Assembly (NCBI GenBank): GCA_022745215.1
Contig: JAIIWC010000039.1
Coordinates: 1 to 17,834 of the forward strand
Direction: 5' to 3'
DNA: 17,834 bases
DNA from: Collinsella sp.
GTDB taxonomy: Bacteria > Actinomycetota > Coriobacteriia > Coriobacteriales > Coriobacteriaceae
The notes beneath the pieces were generated by a model. The model was not told where the DNA came from, made no database searches, and was given only the letters and a program-made list of their open reading frames with translations. Of the stretch, positions 6,671 through 14,517 are shown in pieces (position 1 is the first letter of the stretch; every line of letters begins with the position of its first letter). Made by a program: the position numbers and the translations under genes.

Positions 6671-7519
6671 CTATACCGCAATGGGGATGTTCTTGACCTG
6701 CGGGCCGTGCTCATAGCCCTCGACGATGAGGTCGTCGGTCGTAAACGCGTAGAAATCGTGCACATCGGGGTTAAGCGTTACCCTGGGCGCCGCAAACTGC
6801 GGACGCTCGATAAGTTCGCGGACGATGTCGACATGGCGGTCGTAAATGTGGGCATCGGCAATCACATGCAGCAGCTCGCCGGGAATCATATCGACCGACT
6901 GCGCGACCATCATCAGCAAGATGGCGTACTGGCACACGTTCCAGTTATTCGCGGCCAAAATGTCCTGGCTGCGCTGGTTGAGAATCATGTTGAGCGTGGG
7001 CTTATCGTCCTGCGGGCGCTGCGTAACGTTATAGGTCACGCTGTAGGCGCACGGATACAGGTGCATCTCGGACAGGTCGTTAAACACGTACGTGTTGGTC
7101 ATGATGCGGCGGCTGTACGGTGTGTGCTTAAGATCGTACAGTACACGGTCCATCTGGTCGAAATCGCCCTCGGCATAATGGCTCTTCTGGCCAATCTGAT
7201 ACCCGTAGGCCTTGCCGATGGAGCCGGTCTCGTCGGCCCACTCATCCCAAATATGGCTGTTGAGGTCATGGACGTTATTGGACTTCTTTTGATAGATCCA
7301 CAAGATCTCGTCCATCGCAGACTTAAGCGCCGTGCGGCGCAGGGTAAGCGCGGGAAACTCCTCGCGCAGGTCGTAGCGTGCCGTAACGCCAAAGTTTTTA
7401 ATGGTATAGGCAGGGGTGCCATCCTCCCACACCGGACGGACCTTTTGGCCCTCGGTGGTGGTGCCATGGTCCAGAATATCGCGGCACATGGATACAAACT
7501 GTTGATCAGCCTTGCTCAT
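6671..7519 (-). CDS. thyA: Thymidylate synthase (ThyA, folate-dependent)
   Basis: Methylates dUMP to dTMP with methylene-tetrahydrofolate, producing dihydrofolate for FolA. The 282-residue protein carries the active-site cysteine Cys157 in HLYPCAYSVTYNVTQ, the phosphate-binding QRSQD (182-186), NNWNVCQYAILL (191-202) and HIYDRH (224-229), and ends NIPIAV as typical ThyA proteins do. The PCAYS and NWNVCQY variants match the Bacillus/Clostridium-type ThyA more than the E. coli type. ATG 7519 is well supported by AGGAGG (7529-7524) five bases upstream; reading further upstream gives only non-conserved sequence. It is the first gene of a two-gene operon with folA, divergent from the DUF134 fusion gene. 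Confidence 0.97.
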   Translation of the reverse strand: MSKADQQFVSMCRDILDHGTTTEGQKVRPVWEDGTPAYTIKNFGVTARYDLREEFPALTLRRTALKSAMDEILWIYQKKSNNVHDLNSHIWDEWADETGSIGKAYGYQIGQKSHYAEGDFDQMDRVLYDLKHTPYSRRIMTNTYVFNDLSEMHLYPCAYSVTYNVTQRPQDDKPTLNMILNQRSQDILAANNWNVCQYAILLMMVAQSVDMIPGELLHVIADAHIYDRHVDIVRELIERPQFAAPRVTLNPDVHDFYAFTTDDLIVEGYEHGPQVKNIPIAV

Positions 7520-7546
7520 TGACCCTCCTGTCAGTCGCCTATAAGC

Positions 7547-7559
7547 AATTTTTATTGTA
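7547..7559 (-). promoter_or_regulatory. thyA: Possible thyA -10 element
   Basis: TACAAT (7559-7554, minus strand) matches five of six bases of a -10 box and would start transcription near 7547, giving a leader of about 28 bases. No good -35 is seen in the G+C-rich sequence upstream. Confidence 0.3.
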
Positions 7560-7605
7560 GCCCAGGCGCACGCCGCCCCACAGCCCAAACATAAGCCCTC
7601 ATTTT

Positions 7606-7619
7606 CTGACATATGCCAG
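7606..7619. promoter_or_regulatory. Operator-like palindrome, distal copy
   Basis: CTGACATATGCCAG matches the perfect palindrome CTGACATATGTCAG with one change. A second near-identical copy starts exactly 53 bases to the right. Its position in the thyA/DUF134 divergent region suggests a transcription factor site, most simply for the DUF134 regulator itself; this is inference. Confidence 0.6.
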
Positions 7620-7626
7620 AAATACC

Positions 7627-7654
7627 TTGCGTGGTTCCTCATGCGCGCTATTCT
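7627..7654 (+). promoter_or_regulatory. Putative promoter of the DUF134-NifX gene
   Basis: TTGCGT (7627-7632) and TATTCT (7649-7654) are 16 bases apart and would start transcription near 7661, inside the proximal palindrome. Match quality is modest (3 and 4 of 6). The position between two operator copies is what makes it credible. Confidence 0.35.
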
Positions 7655-7658
7655 ATTG

Positions 7659-7672
7659 TTGACATATGTCAG
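7659..7672. promoter_or_regulatory. Operator-like palindrome, proximal copy
   Basis: TTGACATATGTCAG contains the perfect 12-bp palindrome TGACATATGTCA (7660-7671). It ends five bases before the SD (GGAG, 7677-7680) of the fusion gene, so a bound protein would block transcription start or elongation. It repeats the distal copy at a 53-base spacing, close to five helical turns. Confidence 0.6.
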
Positions 7673-7685
7673 GTTTGGAGTGTGT

Positions 7686-8450
7686 ATGGCAGGAAGACGC
7701 GAAAAACTGCGCCGCGTTGGGATCATCCCCGAATATCGTGGCTTTACCCCCGATGGCCTGGCCAGCGGAGACGCGATCGACATGACGGTCGATGAGCTCG
7801 AAGTCCTGCGCCTGTGCGACCTGGAAGGCCTCAATCAGAAGGCTGTCGCCCAGCAAATGGGCATCGCCCGCGCCACCGTGGCGGCCATCTGCAGCCGCGC
7901 ACATCGCAAGGTGGCAAACGCGCTGGTCAACGGGCGGGCGCTCGTCATCGAGGGCGGCACTATCGCGTACTCCCCCATCACCGCAACGACGGCCGCATGG
8001 CCAGCAAAGGAGGTCGGCGCCATGAGGGTGGCAACGACGTACGACAACGGCAACATCTTTATGCACTTTGGCCGTAGCGAGCAGTTCAAGATCTACGACA
8101 TCCAGGATGGCAAGGTGCTCAACGAACAGGTCGTGGGCACCGGCGGCACCGGTCACGGCGCATTGGCGGGCCTGCTTGCCAACGGCGGCGTCGACACGCT
8201 CATCTGCGGCGGTATCGGCGGCGGCGCCATCAACGCGCTCACCCAGGCCGGCATCACGGTCTACGCGGGCGCCCAGGGCAGCTGCGACGCCTGCGTCGAG
8301 GCCCTTATCGCGGGCACGCTCGCGCAGACCGGCGAGGCCACCTGCGACTGCCACGGTCACGACCACGAGCACGCCCATGAGCATGGCGAGTCCTGCGGCT
8401 GCCACGGCCATCACGAGCACAAGGGCCACGAGGGTTGCGGCTGCCACTAG
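7686..8450 (+). CDS. DUF134 DNA-binding domain fused to a NifX/NafY-like (dinitrogenase FeMo-cofactor family) domain, His/Cys-rich tail
   Basis: The 254-residue protein has two parts. Residues 1-92 are DUF134 (RRVGIIPEYRGFTP, MTVDELEVLRLCDLEGLNQK, then a helix-turn-helix QKAVAQQMGIARATVAAICSR), a predicted DNA-binding family. Residues 113-214 are a NifX/NafY-like fold (MRVATTYDNGNIFMHFGRSE, then TLICGGIGGGAINAL), whose relatives bind iron-molybdenum or iron-sulphur clusters. The tail (220-254) holds 12 His and 6 Cys in 35 residues and probably binds metal. ATG 7686 is chosen because GGAG sits five bases upstream and DUF134 proteins begin here; ATG 7641 lies in the operator region. No nif genes are nearby, so a role in nitrogen fixation is unlikely. 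A metal- or cluster-responsive autoregulator is my inference from the operators upstream and the fused domains. Confidence 0.88.
   Translation: MAGRREKLRRVGIIPEYRGFTPDGLASGDAIDMTVDELEVLRLCDLEGLNQKAVAQQMGIARATVAAICSRAHRKVANALVNGRALVIEGGTIAYSPITATTAAWPAKEVGAMRVATTYDNGNIFMHFGRSEQFKIYDIQDGKVLNEQVVGTGGTGHGALAGLLANGGVDTLICGGIGGGAINALTQAGITVYAGAQGSCDACVEALIAGTLAQTGEATCDCHGHDHEHAHEHGESCGCHGHHEHKGHEGCGCH
8006..8024 (+). promoter_or_regulatory. Internal Shine-Dalgarno and ATG at the domain junction
   Basis: AAAGGAGGTC (8006-8015) is a near-perfect SD, with eight bases between GGAGG and an in-frame ATG at 8022 (Met113). That ATG is exactly where the NifX-like domain begins (MRVATTYDN). It is a stronger ribosome site than the one at 7677. 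A separate 142-residue NifX-like protein with the His/Cys tail is therefore likely made from the same mRNA. Confidence 0.6.
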
Positions 8451-8508
8451 CGGCAAATACCCTGCCGCCAGCACGCTCCCACGCGTACAACAACCTGCAA
8501 ACGAACGG

Positions 8509-8544
8509 CGAAGGCCGCCTGGAATACGATCCAGGCGGCCTTCG
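8509..8544. terminator. Bidirectional hairpin between the DUF134 fusion gene and ffh
   Basis: CGAAGGCCGCCTGG (8509-8522) and CCAGGCGGCCTTCG (8531-8544) form a perfect 14-bp stem with an 8-base loop between two convergent genes. No strong T-run follows on either side, so it may be a hairpin-dominated terminator for both the fusion gene and the long smc-ffh transcript. Confidence 0.7.
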
Positions 8545-8567
8545 TCATACACAACTCAAAAGAGCCA

Positions 8568-10043
8568 TTACTTTTTATTGCGCATCTGCGCTTCCATCTG
8601 GCGCAGCAGCTCCATATCGGACTTGGGACCGCCCGTACCCAGGCCGCCCATGCCGCCCAGACCCATAGCGTCCAGCCCAGGGATATTGGGCATGCGCATC
8701 TTCTTGCCCTTCTTGCCCTTTTTGCCCTTCTTGCCGCCGGCCTGTGCCTGATTGGCCATCGTGCGCATGCGGCCCATCATCTTGTTCATCTCGCCCCACT
8801 GCTTCATAAGGCTATTGACCTCGGTGGGGGTCACACCGGCGCCCTTGGCGATACGCGCGCGACGCTGGCCGTTGATGATGGAGGGACGCAGACGCTCCTC
8901 CTTAGTCATCGACATGATGATGGCCTCGTTCTTGTCGAAGATGCCCTCGTCCAGGTTACCGCCCATCTGGTTGAGCGCGCGCTGGCCACCGGGGAGCATG
9001 CCCAGGATACCCTTCATGCCGCCCATCTTTTTGACGGCTTTCATCTGGTCGAGCATGTCGTTCATGGTAAAGCCCTCGCGCAGCATGCGCTCGGCAGCCT
9101 CGAGCTGTTCGGCATCGGCGGCCTCCTGGGCCTTCTCGATGATGCCGACAACGTCGCCCATGCCCAAGATTCGCTTGGCCATGCGATCGGGATAGAACGG
9201 CTCAAGCGAATCGGGTTTCTCGCCCATGCTCACAAACTTGATGGGCTTGCCGGTCACCTGACGCACCGAAAGCGCGCCACCGCCACGGGCGTCACCGTCG
9301 AGCTTGGAGATAATCACACCATCAAAGTCGGTGCGCTCAGCAAACGTCGAGACCACGTTGACGATATCCTGGCCGGTCATGGCGTCGACGACCATCAGCA
9401 CCTGGTCGGGCTTGACGGCCTTCTTGATGTCGACGGCCTCCTGCATCATCTGCTCGTCGATCTGAAGACGTCCGGCGGTATCGACGATGACCACGTCACG
9501 CAGGTGGTCGACGGCCTCCTGGATGGCGCCCTTGGCGATGTCGACCGGGTGCTCGCCGTCACCGCGGAAGACCGGCACGCCGATCTCGCCACCGAGCGTG
9601 GCAAGCTGGTCGGCAGCAGCGGGACGGTAGACGTCGCACGCGGCGAGCAGCGGCGAGCGGCCCTGCTTCTTGAGCAGGTAGGCCAGCTTTACGGCAGCCG
9701 TGGTCTTACCGGAGCCCTGCAGGCCCACGAGCATGATGACATTGGGAATGCGGTTGCTAAAGACGAGCTTGCTCTCGGTTGAGCCAAGCATCTCGGTGAG
9801 CTCGTCGAGCACGATCTTGACGACGTTTTGCGCCGGCGACAGCGACTCCATGACCTCGGCGGTCATGCAGCGCTCCTTGGTCTTGGCAACGAACTCCTTG
9901 ACGACCTTAAAGTTAACGTCGGCCTCGAGCAGCGCCATGCGAATATCGCGCATGGCCGAAGTAATATCGGCCTCGGTCAGCTTACCCTTGCCGCGCAGGC
10001 GGTCAAATGTGTCGTTGAGGCGATCGCTCAGAGAATCAAACAC
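8568..10043 (-). CDS. ffh: Signal recognition particle protein Ffh (SRP54)
   Basis: GTPase that, with SRP RNA, binds signal sequences on translating ribosomes and delivers them to FtsY. The 491-residue protein has the N domain (1-90), the G domain with P-loop GLQGSGKTT (107-115), the insertion-box region DVYRPAAADQL (137-147), DTAGRLQ (188-194) and KLDGDARGGG (247-256), and the methionine-rich M domain (about 300-432) with the SRP-RNA-binding stretch SIINGQRRARIAKGAGV (388-404). After it comes a lysine repeat (GGKKGKKGKKGKK, 437-448) and a glycine/methionine-rich tail. The start is GTG 10043, with AAGGAG six bases upstream overlapping the ftsY stop codon. It is the last gene of the block and lies directly after its receptor gene ftsY. 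Confidence 0.98.
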   Translation of the reverse strand: MFDSLSDRLNDTFDRLRGKGKLTEADITSAMRDIRMALLEADVNFKVVKEFVAKTKERCMTAEVMESLSPAQNVVKIVLDELTEMLGSTESKLVFSNRIPNVIMLVGLQGSGKTTAAVKLAYLLKKQGRSPLLAACDVYRPAAADQLATLGGEIGVPVFRGDGEHPVDIAKGAIQEAVDHLRDVVIVDTAGRLQIDEQMMQEAVDIKKAVKPDQVLMVVDAMTGQDIVNVVSTFAERTDFDGVIISKLDGDARGGGALSVRQVTGKPIKFVSMGEKPDSLEPFYPDRMAKRILGMGDVVGIIEKAQEAADAEQLEAAERMLREGFTMNDMLDQMKAVKKMGGMKGILGMLPGGQRALNQMGGNLDEGIFDKNEAIIMSMTKEERLRPSIINGQRRARIAKGAGVTPTEVNSLMKQWGEMNKMMGRMRTMANQAQAGGKKGKKGKKGKKMRMPNIPGLDAMGLGGMGGLGTGGPKSDMELLRQMEAQMRNKK

Positions 10044-10053
10044 TAGTCACTCC

Positions 10054-10971
10054 TTAGTTGGACTCGCCCACCAGGGCGCGGCAGAAATCTTTGGCGTTAA
10101 ACTCCTGCAGGTCATCGACCTGCTCGCCCACGCCAATGCGCAGGATCGGGAGCTTGAGCTTCTCAGCCACGGCCATGGCGATACCGCCTTTTGCCGTGCC
10201 GTCGAGCTTGGTCATGATAATACCGTCCAGGCCCAGCGCCTCGTTAAACTCGAGCGCCTGGTTCAGACCGTTCTGGCCAGTGGCGGCATCGATCACAAGC
10301 ACGACCGAGACCGGCATGGGACCGGCGGCCATATTGGCGGCGCGCTTACGCGTCACGTTAACCACCTTGGCAAGCTCGCGCATCAGTTCGGGGCTTGTGT
10401 GCAGACGACCGGCGGTGTCGATCAGCACCAGGTCGCTGCCGCGCTTATCGGCCTCATCGAGCACGTCGTAGCACACGCTCGCCGGGTCGGAACCGCGATC
10501 GCGCTTGATGACGGGGACGCCGGCGCGCTGACCCCACACATCGAGCTGCTCGATGGCGGCGGCGCGGAAGGTATCGGCAGAACCGATCACCACGTTCTTG
10601 CCGCGGGCAGCCATGGCGCTCGCAATCTTGCCGACCGTTGTGGTCTTGCCGGCGCCGTTGATGCCCACAAACAGCACGCAGCTCGGCGTATCGGAAAACG
10701 GATCACGCTCAACAGGCACAAAATGGCCCTCGAGCTGCTCGGCCAGAGCGCGGCGAAGCTGCGGGGCGGTCTTAAGGTTCTTCTTGGCAGCAGCATCACG
10801 CAGGTCATCGGAGACCTGAATAGCGACCTCGGCACCCATGTCACCCATGACGAGGGTGTCCTCAAGGTCCTCCCAAAAGTCCTCGTCGACCTCGCCGCCA
10901 AAGTAGAAGACCTCGTTGAGGGCCTCGCGGCTGCGCTCAAGTCCGCGCGAGAGAGCGTCAAAGAATCCCAT
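10054..10971 (-). CDS. ftsY: Signal recognition particle receptor FtsY
   Basis: SRP receptor GTPase at the inner face of the membrane; pairs with Ffh to hand ribosomes to the Sec translocon. The 305-residue product is the short type: an NG domain with only about 25 residues before it and no long acidic A domain. The start MGFFDALSRGLERSREAL is an amphipathic helix likely to touch membrane lipid. G motifs are GINGAGKTTT (103-112), DTFRAAAIEQL (133-143), DTAGRLHTSP (185-194) and TKLDGTAKGG (254-263). ATG 10971 overlaps the smc stop by one base (TAATG), so translation is probably coupled to smc. The stop codon lies in the ffh SD. Confidence 0.97.
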   Translation of the reverse strand: MGFFDALSRGLERSREALNEVFYFGGEVDEDFWEDLEDTLVMGDMGAEVAIQVSDDLRDAAAKKNLKTAPQLRRALAEQLEGHFVPVERDPFSDTPSCVLFVGINGAGKTTTVGKIASAMAARGKNVVIGSADTFRAAAIEQLDVWGQRAGVPVIKRDRGSDPASVCYDVLDEADKRGSDLVLIDTAGRLHTSPELMRELAKVVNVTRKRAANMAAGPMPVSVVLVIDAATGQNGLNQALEFNEALGLDGIIMTKLDGTAKGGIAMAVAEKLKLPILRIGVGEQVDDLQEFNAKDFCRALVGESN

Positions 10972-13900
10972 TATGCATTCACGACCTTTCCGGTTTCGCG
11001 ATCGAGTTTTTGCGAGACGACGCGGCTGACGCCGTCGGCTTGCATCGAGACGCCATAGAGAACGTCAGCGTCCTCCATAGTACGGCGCTGATGCGAAATG
11101 ACCAAGAGCTGTGTATCGGAACGCAGCACATCGAGGGCTCCGATGAGCTTGGACAGGTTGGCGTCATCAAGCGCCGCCTCGACCTCGTCCAGCACATAGA
11201 ACGGTACCGTGCGCGTGCGGTACACGGCAAAGAGCAGGGCGAGCGCCGTCAGACTCTTCTCGCCGCCCGACATGAGCATCATCTTGGTGATGCGCTTGCC
11301 GCGCGGCTGCGCCACGACCTCGATACCCGTCTCGGCCGGATGCTCGGGATCGGTCATCTCCAGATGAGCCTGACCACCCGGGAACAGCATGGCGAAGATC
11401 TCGCGAAAGTTCGCATCGACCTTCTCAAAGGTCACCAGGAAGGCCTTACGCATCTTGCGGTCGATGGCCACGGTGATCTTGGTGAGCGCCTTGCGCGCGC
11501 TCTCCAGATCGGCCAGCTGCTCCTCGATGTAATCGGCGCGACGCTTGAGCTGCTCGTACTCCTCCATGGCAACTTGGTTCACAGGGCCCAGGTTGTTGAT
11601 CTGGCGCACAAGCTGGTTGAGCTCGCGCTCGGCGGCATCGCGGTCGGTGGGCGCCGGAAGCATGAGCGCTTCCTCGAGTACCGTGGTGCCATCGGCGGTA
11701 ATGGCCTTAATGGCGGCCTCTACCTGCACCTCAAGCTTGCCGCGTGCGACCTTGAACTCGTTTTGCGTGGCGGTGGCGGTATCGACCCGCTCCTTAGCGC
11801 GGGCAACCTCTGCCTTGGCATCCTCGATGGTCTTCTTAAGCGAAGCGGAGTCCGCCTCCTCCAGAGAGGCCTGGTCACGCAGACGTGCGGCCCAATCTGA
11901 CGCGCGCTCCAGCAGGGCCGAATAGCGCTCGTGCATGGGATCGACGCGCAGGCGCAGCAGCTCGAGTGAGCGCGAGGCCTGGCGTGTTCCGCGGATACGG
12001 CGGTCGATGCCCTCCAGGCGATGCTCCAGATCGGGCACGCGGCCCTTCAGAGAACGAAGGCGCTCACTCGTCTGGGCCAGGCGGACCTTGGCATCGGCGA
12101 GCTTGCCGGCGGCCTCGGAATCGTCACGGCGAACGCGGTCAAGTTCGTCGTTGGCCTCGGCAATCTGAAGGCCCAGGTCGCTTGCCTGCGCTCGCGCCTC
12201 GTCCCGCGAACGGGTGAGCTCGTCCACGCGCGGGCGCGCAGCGCGAACGGCCTCGGCAGCCTGCTCGCGGCGCTTGAAAATACGCACGCGCTCGACCTCG
12301 GCATTGTTGGCGCTTTGCTCCAGGCGGCCAATCTCGGAGAGCAGCGAACGGCGCTCGCCCTCAAGACGGGCGATCTCGCCGGCGGCATCGCCCTCAGCGG
12401 CACGCGCCTCTTCGACGGCCGCATTGGCCTCGACGACCTGATCCGACACATGCTCAAACACAGCAGCCAGATCGGGCTCCAGGCCCTCCAGCTCGCGAAT
12501 GCGACGCTTGCGCTCCAAAGCACCCGAAGCCTCGCCGGCGTCGTGCCCCACACGCACCAGGCCGCCGCAGGCAACGCGGGCGCCATCAGGGGTCACGTAA
12601 GTCACGCCGTCAACGACCGGCGCCGACAGAGCGGCAGCAAGATCGTCCACGACGTAATAACCGCCGAGCAGCACCTCAACGACGGGACCGTAGCCTGCGC
12701 GCACGGACAGACGATCGACCAGGCGGGAACCGGCAGCGCCCTTAGCGGCAGCAGAGGCGCTCACACCGCGCGCGACCAGCAGCGCCTCACCCGAGGCCTT
12801 CTTTTGGTCCAGAGCCGCGCGACCGGCACGCTCAAGCGTGGCGGCGTCATCAAACAAAAGAGCATCGATATCGCCGGCAAGCAGCTGCTCAACCAGGCCC
12901 TCAAGCTCACGAGGAGCCTCGAGCACGTCACCCAGACGACCCGAGACATCATCGCCCAGCGCGCCCATCAGACGGCTCACCAGCGGCGAGCTGTCAGCCA
13001 TGCGGGCATCGAGCTTCTTTTGGCTGGCAAGCTCCGAGCGCACCTCGGATAACTTGTTGCGTGCCTCGCTCTCGCGGGCACGCAGGTCCTTCAGGGCCGC
13101 GCGTGCCGTCTCGGTGGCTTCACGCGCATCGACCTGAGCCTGGCGCGCTTCCTCAAGAGCACCCTCAAGCTCCTCGGCGCGGTCGCGACGGCTTTCGAGC
13201 GAGGCCGTGACTTCCTCGAGCTGCTCGTCGATCTGCTCCAAGCGCGAGGCGTACATGTTGTCCTCGACCTCGGCGTTACTCAGCGAGTCCTTCACCTTGG
13301 CGAGTTCGAGCGCCGCGTTATCGGCCCCACGTTGCACATCGCGTTGCTCACGCGTAAGCTGCGAAATCTGATTGTCGAGAGCCACGCGTCGCTCGTGGAG
13401 CTCAGCGGCGGCAGGACCAGCGGCGTCAACGTCCTCCTGGGCCTGCATGTGCGCACCGGTCACTTCCTCAAGCTGCGCACGCGCGTCCTCGAGCTCCTCG
13501 ACCACGCGACGACGCTGATGCTCGGAGCTCGAGATCTGGCCACGCATGTCGGACAGGCGCGACACCATGTTGTGGCCCTTTTCCTCGAGCAGGCGCATAT
13601 CGGAGTTAATGCGGCCGACCACGTCTTGCATATGGCGGCGCTGCTCGCCCAGGTCGCCCACAAACAGGCCCTTTTCCTCAAGCATAACCTGGAGCTTCTC
13701 GAGCTCGCGCTCCTTTTCGCCCATGCGGTACTGCGCAAGCTCCAGCTCGGCGGCGCCTTCCTTGGAGCGGCTCTCCAGGTCGTTCCACTGCGATTGCAGC
13801 GAGCGCAGCTCGTCGACGGCCAGCATCTGCGTAAGCTCGTTCGCGCGCGAGGACAGCTCTTTGTACTTGCGCGCACGATCGACCTGACGCTCCAGCGGTC

Positions 13901-14507
13901 GCAGCTGACGGGCGATCTCCTTATTGATGTCGCGGGCACGCGTCAGGTGCTCGTCCATCGACTTAATCTTTTTGAGCGCACGCTCTTTGCGGCGCTTGTG
14001 CTTGGAGATGCCGGCGGCCTCCTCGATGAGGGCACGGCGCTCCTCGGGGCGGCTCTGCAAAATGGCATCGAGCTTACCCTGGCTGATGATGGAATGCGTA
14101 TCCTTGCCCAGGCCCGAATCGTGCAGGATGTCCTGAATGTCCATCAGGCGGCACGGACTCGAGTTGATGAGGTACTCGCTTTCGCCCGAGCGATACATGC
14201 GACGGGTGATGGCGACCTCGTCAAAATCGACGGGCAGCATATGGTCCGAGTTATCGAGCACCAGCGTGACCTCGGCGACACCCACCGGCTTGCGTGCCGA
14301 CGAGCCCGAGAAGATGACGTCCTCCATGGCCTGGCCGCGCAGCTGCTTGGCGCTCTGCTCGCCCAGGACCCACAGAATCGAGTCGGAGATGTTCGATTTT
14401 CCCGAGCCGTTGGGACCGACGATGACGGTCAGGCCCGGCTCAAATGACATATGGGCGCGGTCGGCAAACGACTTGAACCCTTTGAGCGTGAGGGACTTGA
14501 GATACAC
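10971..14507 (-). CDS. smc: Chromosome segregation protein SMC
   Basis: Condensin ATPase that compacts and separates chromosomes with ScpA/ScpB. The 1178-residue protein has the expected plan: N-terminal head with Walker A GPNGSGKSN (31-39) and the RSPEERR-like QSRPEERRALIEEAAG (151-166), long coiled coil (about 170-500), hinge (about 508-655, with GGYYVVDDLAAAL), returning coiled coil (about 660-1020), and C-terminal head with signature LMSGGEKSLTALALLFA (1078-1094) and Walker B YVLDEVEAALDD (1104-1115). GTG 14507 is preceded by GAGGA about five bases upstream; the product starts MYLKSLTLKGFKSFAD as SMC proteins do. It lies ten bases after rnc and overlaps ftsY by one base. No scpA or scpB is in the window. 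Confidence 0.98.
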   Translation of the reverse strand: MYLKSLTLKGFKSFADRAHMSFEPGLTVIVGPNGSGKSNISDSILWVLGEQSAKQLRGQAMEDVIFSGSSARKPVGVAEVTLVLDNSDHMLPVDFDEVAITRRMYRSGESEYLINSSPCRLMDIQDILHDSGLGKDTHSIISQGKLDAILQSRPEERRALIEEAAGISKHKRRKERALKKIKSMDEHLTRARDINKEIARQLRPLERQVDRARKYKELSSRANELTQMLAVDELRSLQSQWNDLESRSKEGAAELELAQYRMGEKERELEKLQVMLEEKGLFVGDLGEQRRHMQDVVGRINSDMRLLEEKGHNMVSRLSDMRGQISSSEHQRRRVVEELEDARAQLEEVTGAHMQAQEDVDAAGPAAAELHERRVALDNQISQLTREQRDVQRGADNAALELAKVKDSLSNAEVEDNMYASRLEQIDEQLEEVTASLESRRDRAEELEGALEEARQAQVDAREATETARAALKDLRARESEARNKLSEVRSELASQKKLDARMADSSPLVSRLMGALGDDVSGRLGDVLEAPRELEGLVEQLLAGDIDALLFDDAATLERAGRAALDQKKASGEALLVARGVSASAAAKGAAGSRLVDRLSVRAGYGPVVEVLLGGYYVVDDLAAALSAPVVDGVTYVTPDGARVACGGLVRVGHDAGEASGALERKRRIRELEGLEPDLAAVFEHVSDQVVEANAAVEEARAAEGDAAGEIARLEGERRSLLSEIGRLEQSANNAEVERVRIFKRREQAAEAVRAARPRVDELTRSRDEARAQASDLGLQIAEANDELDRVRRDDSEAAGKLADAKVRLAQTSERLRSLKGRVPDLEHRLEGIDRRIRGTRQASRSLELLRLRVDPMHERYSALLERASDWAARLRDQASLEEADSASLKKTIEDAKAEVARAKERVDTATATQNEFKVARGKLEVQVEAAIKAITADGTTVLEEALMLPAPTDRDAAERELNQLVRQINNLGPVNQVAMEEYEQLKRRADYIEEQLADLESARKALTKITVAIDRKMRKAFLVTFEKVDANFREIFAMLFPGGQAHLEMTDPEHPAETGIEVVAQPRGKRITKMMLMSGGEKSLTALALLFAVYRTRTVPFYVLDEVEAALDDANLSKLIGALDVLRSDTQLLVISHQRRTMEDADVLYGVSMQADGVSRVVSQKLDRETGKVVNA

Positions 14508-14517
14508 GGTTCCTCGC

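Noticed and set aside
6287..7522. Long plus-strand open frame (411 codons) opposite folA and thyA
   Set aside because: Spans two well-supported minus-strand genes and their junction; no SD or recognisable domain.
7659..7664. TTGACA as a -35 box
   Set aside because: It is part of a 12-bp palindrome, and a -10 at normal spacing would fall in the SD or start codon.
7641..7685. ATG at 7641 as start of the DUF134 fusion
   Set aside because: It lies inside the promoter/operator region, has no SD and adds residues not found at the start of DUF134 proteins; ATG 7686 has GGAG at proper spacing.
7653..8552. Minus-strand open frame (299 codons) opposite the DUF134 fusion
   Set aside because: The plus strand carries clear DUF134 and NifX-like domains; the minus frame crosses the terminator hairpin and the operators and resembles nothing.
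8700..8740. Tandem DNA repeat in the ffh 3' region
   Set aside because: It is simply the codons of the Lys-Lys-Gly tail of Ffh, not an independent repeat or CRISPR.
9700..11058. Long plus-strand open frame (452 codons) opposite ffh, ftsY and the smc end
   Set aside because: Shadow of three G+C-rich genes with strong motifs on the minus strand.
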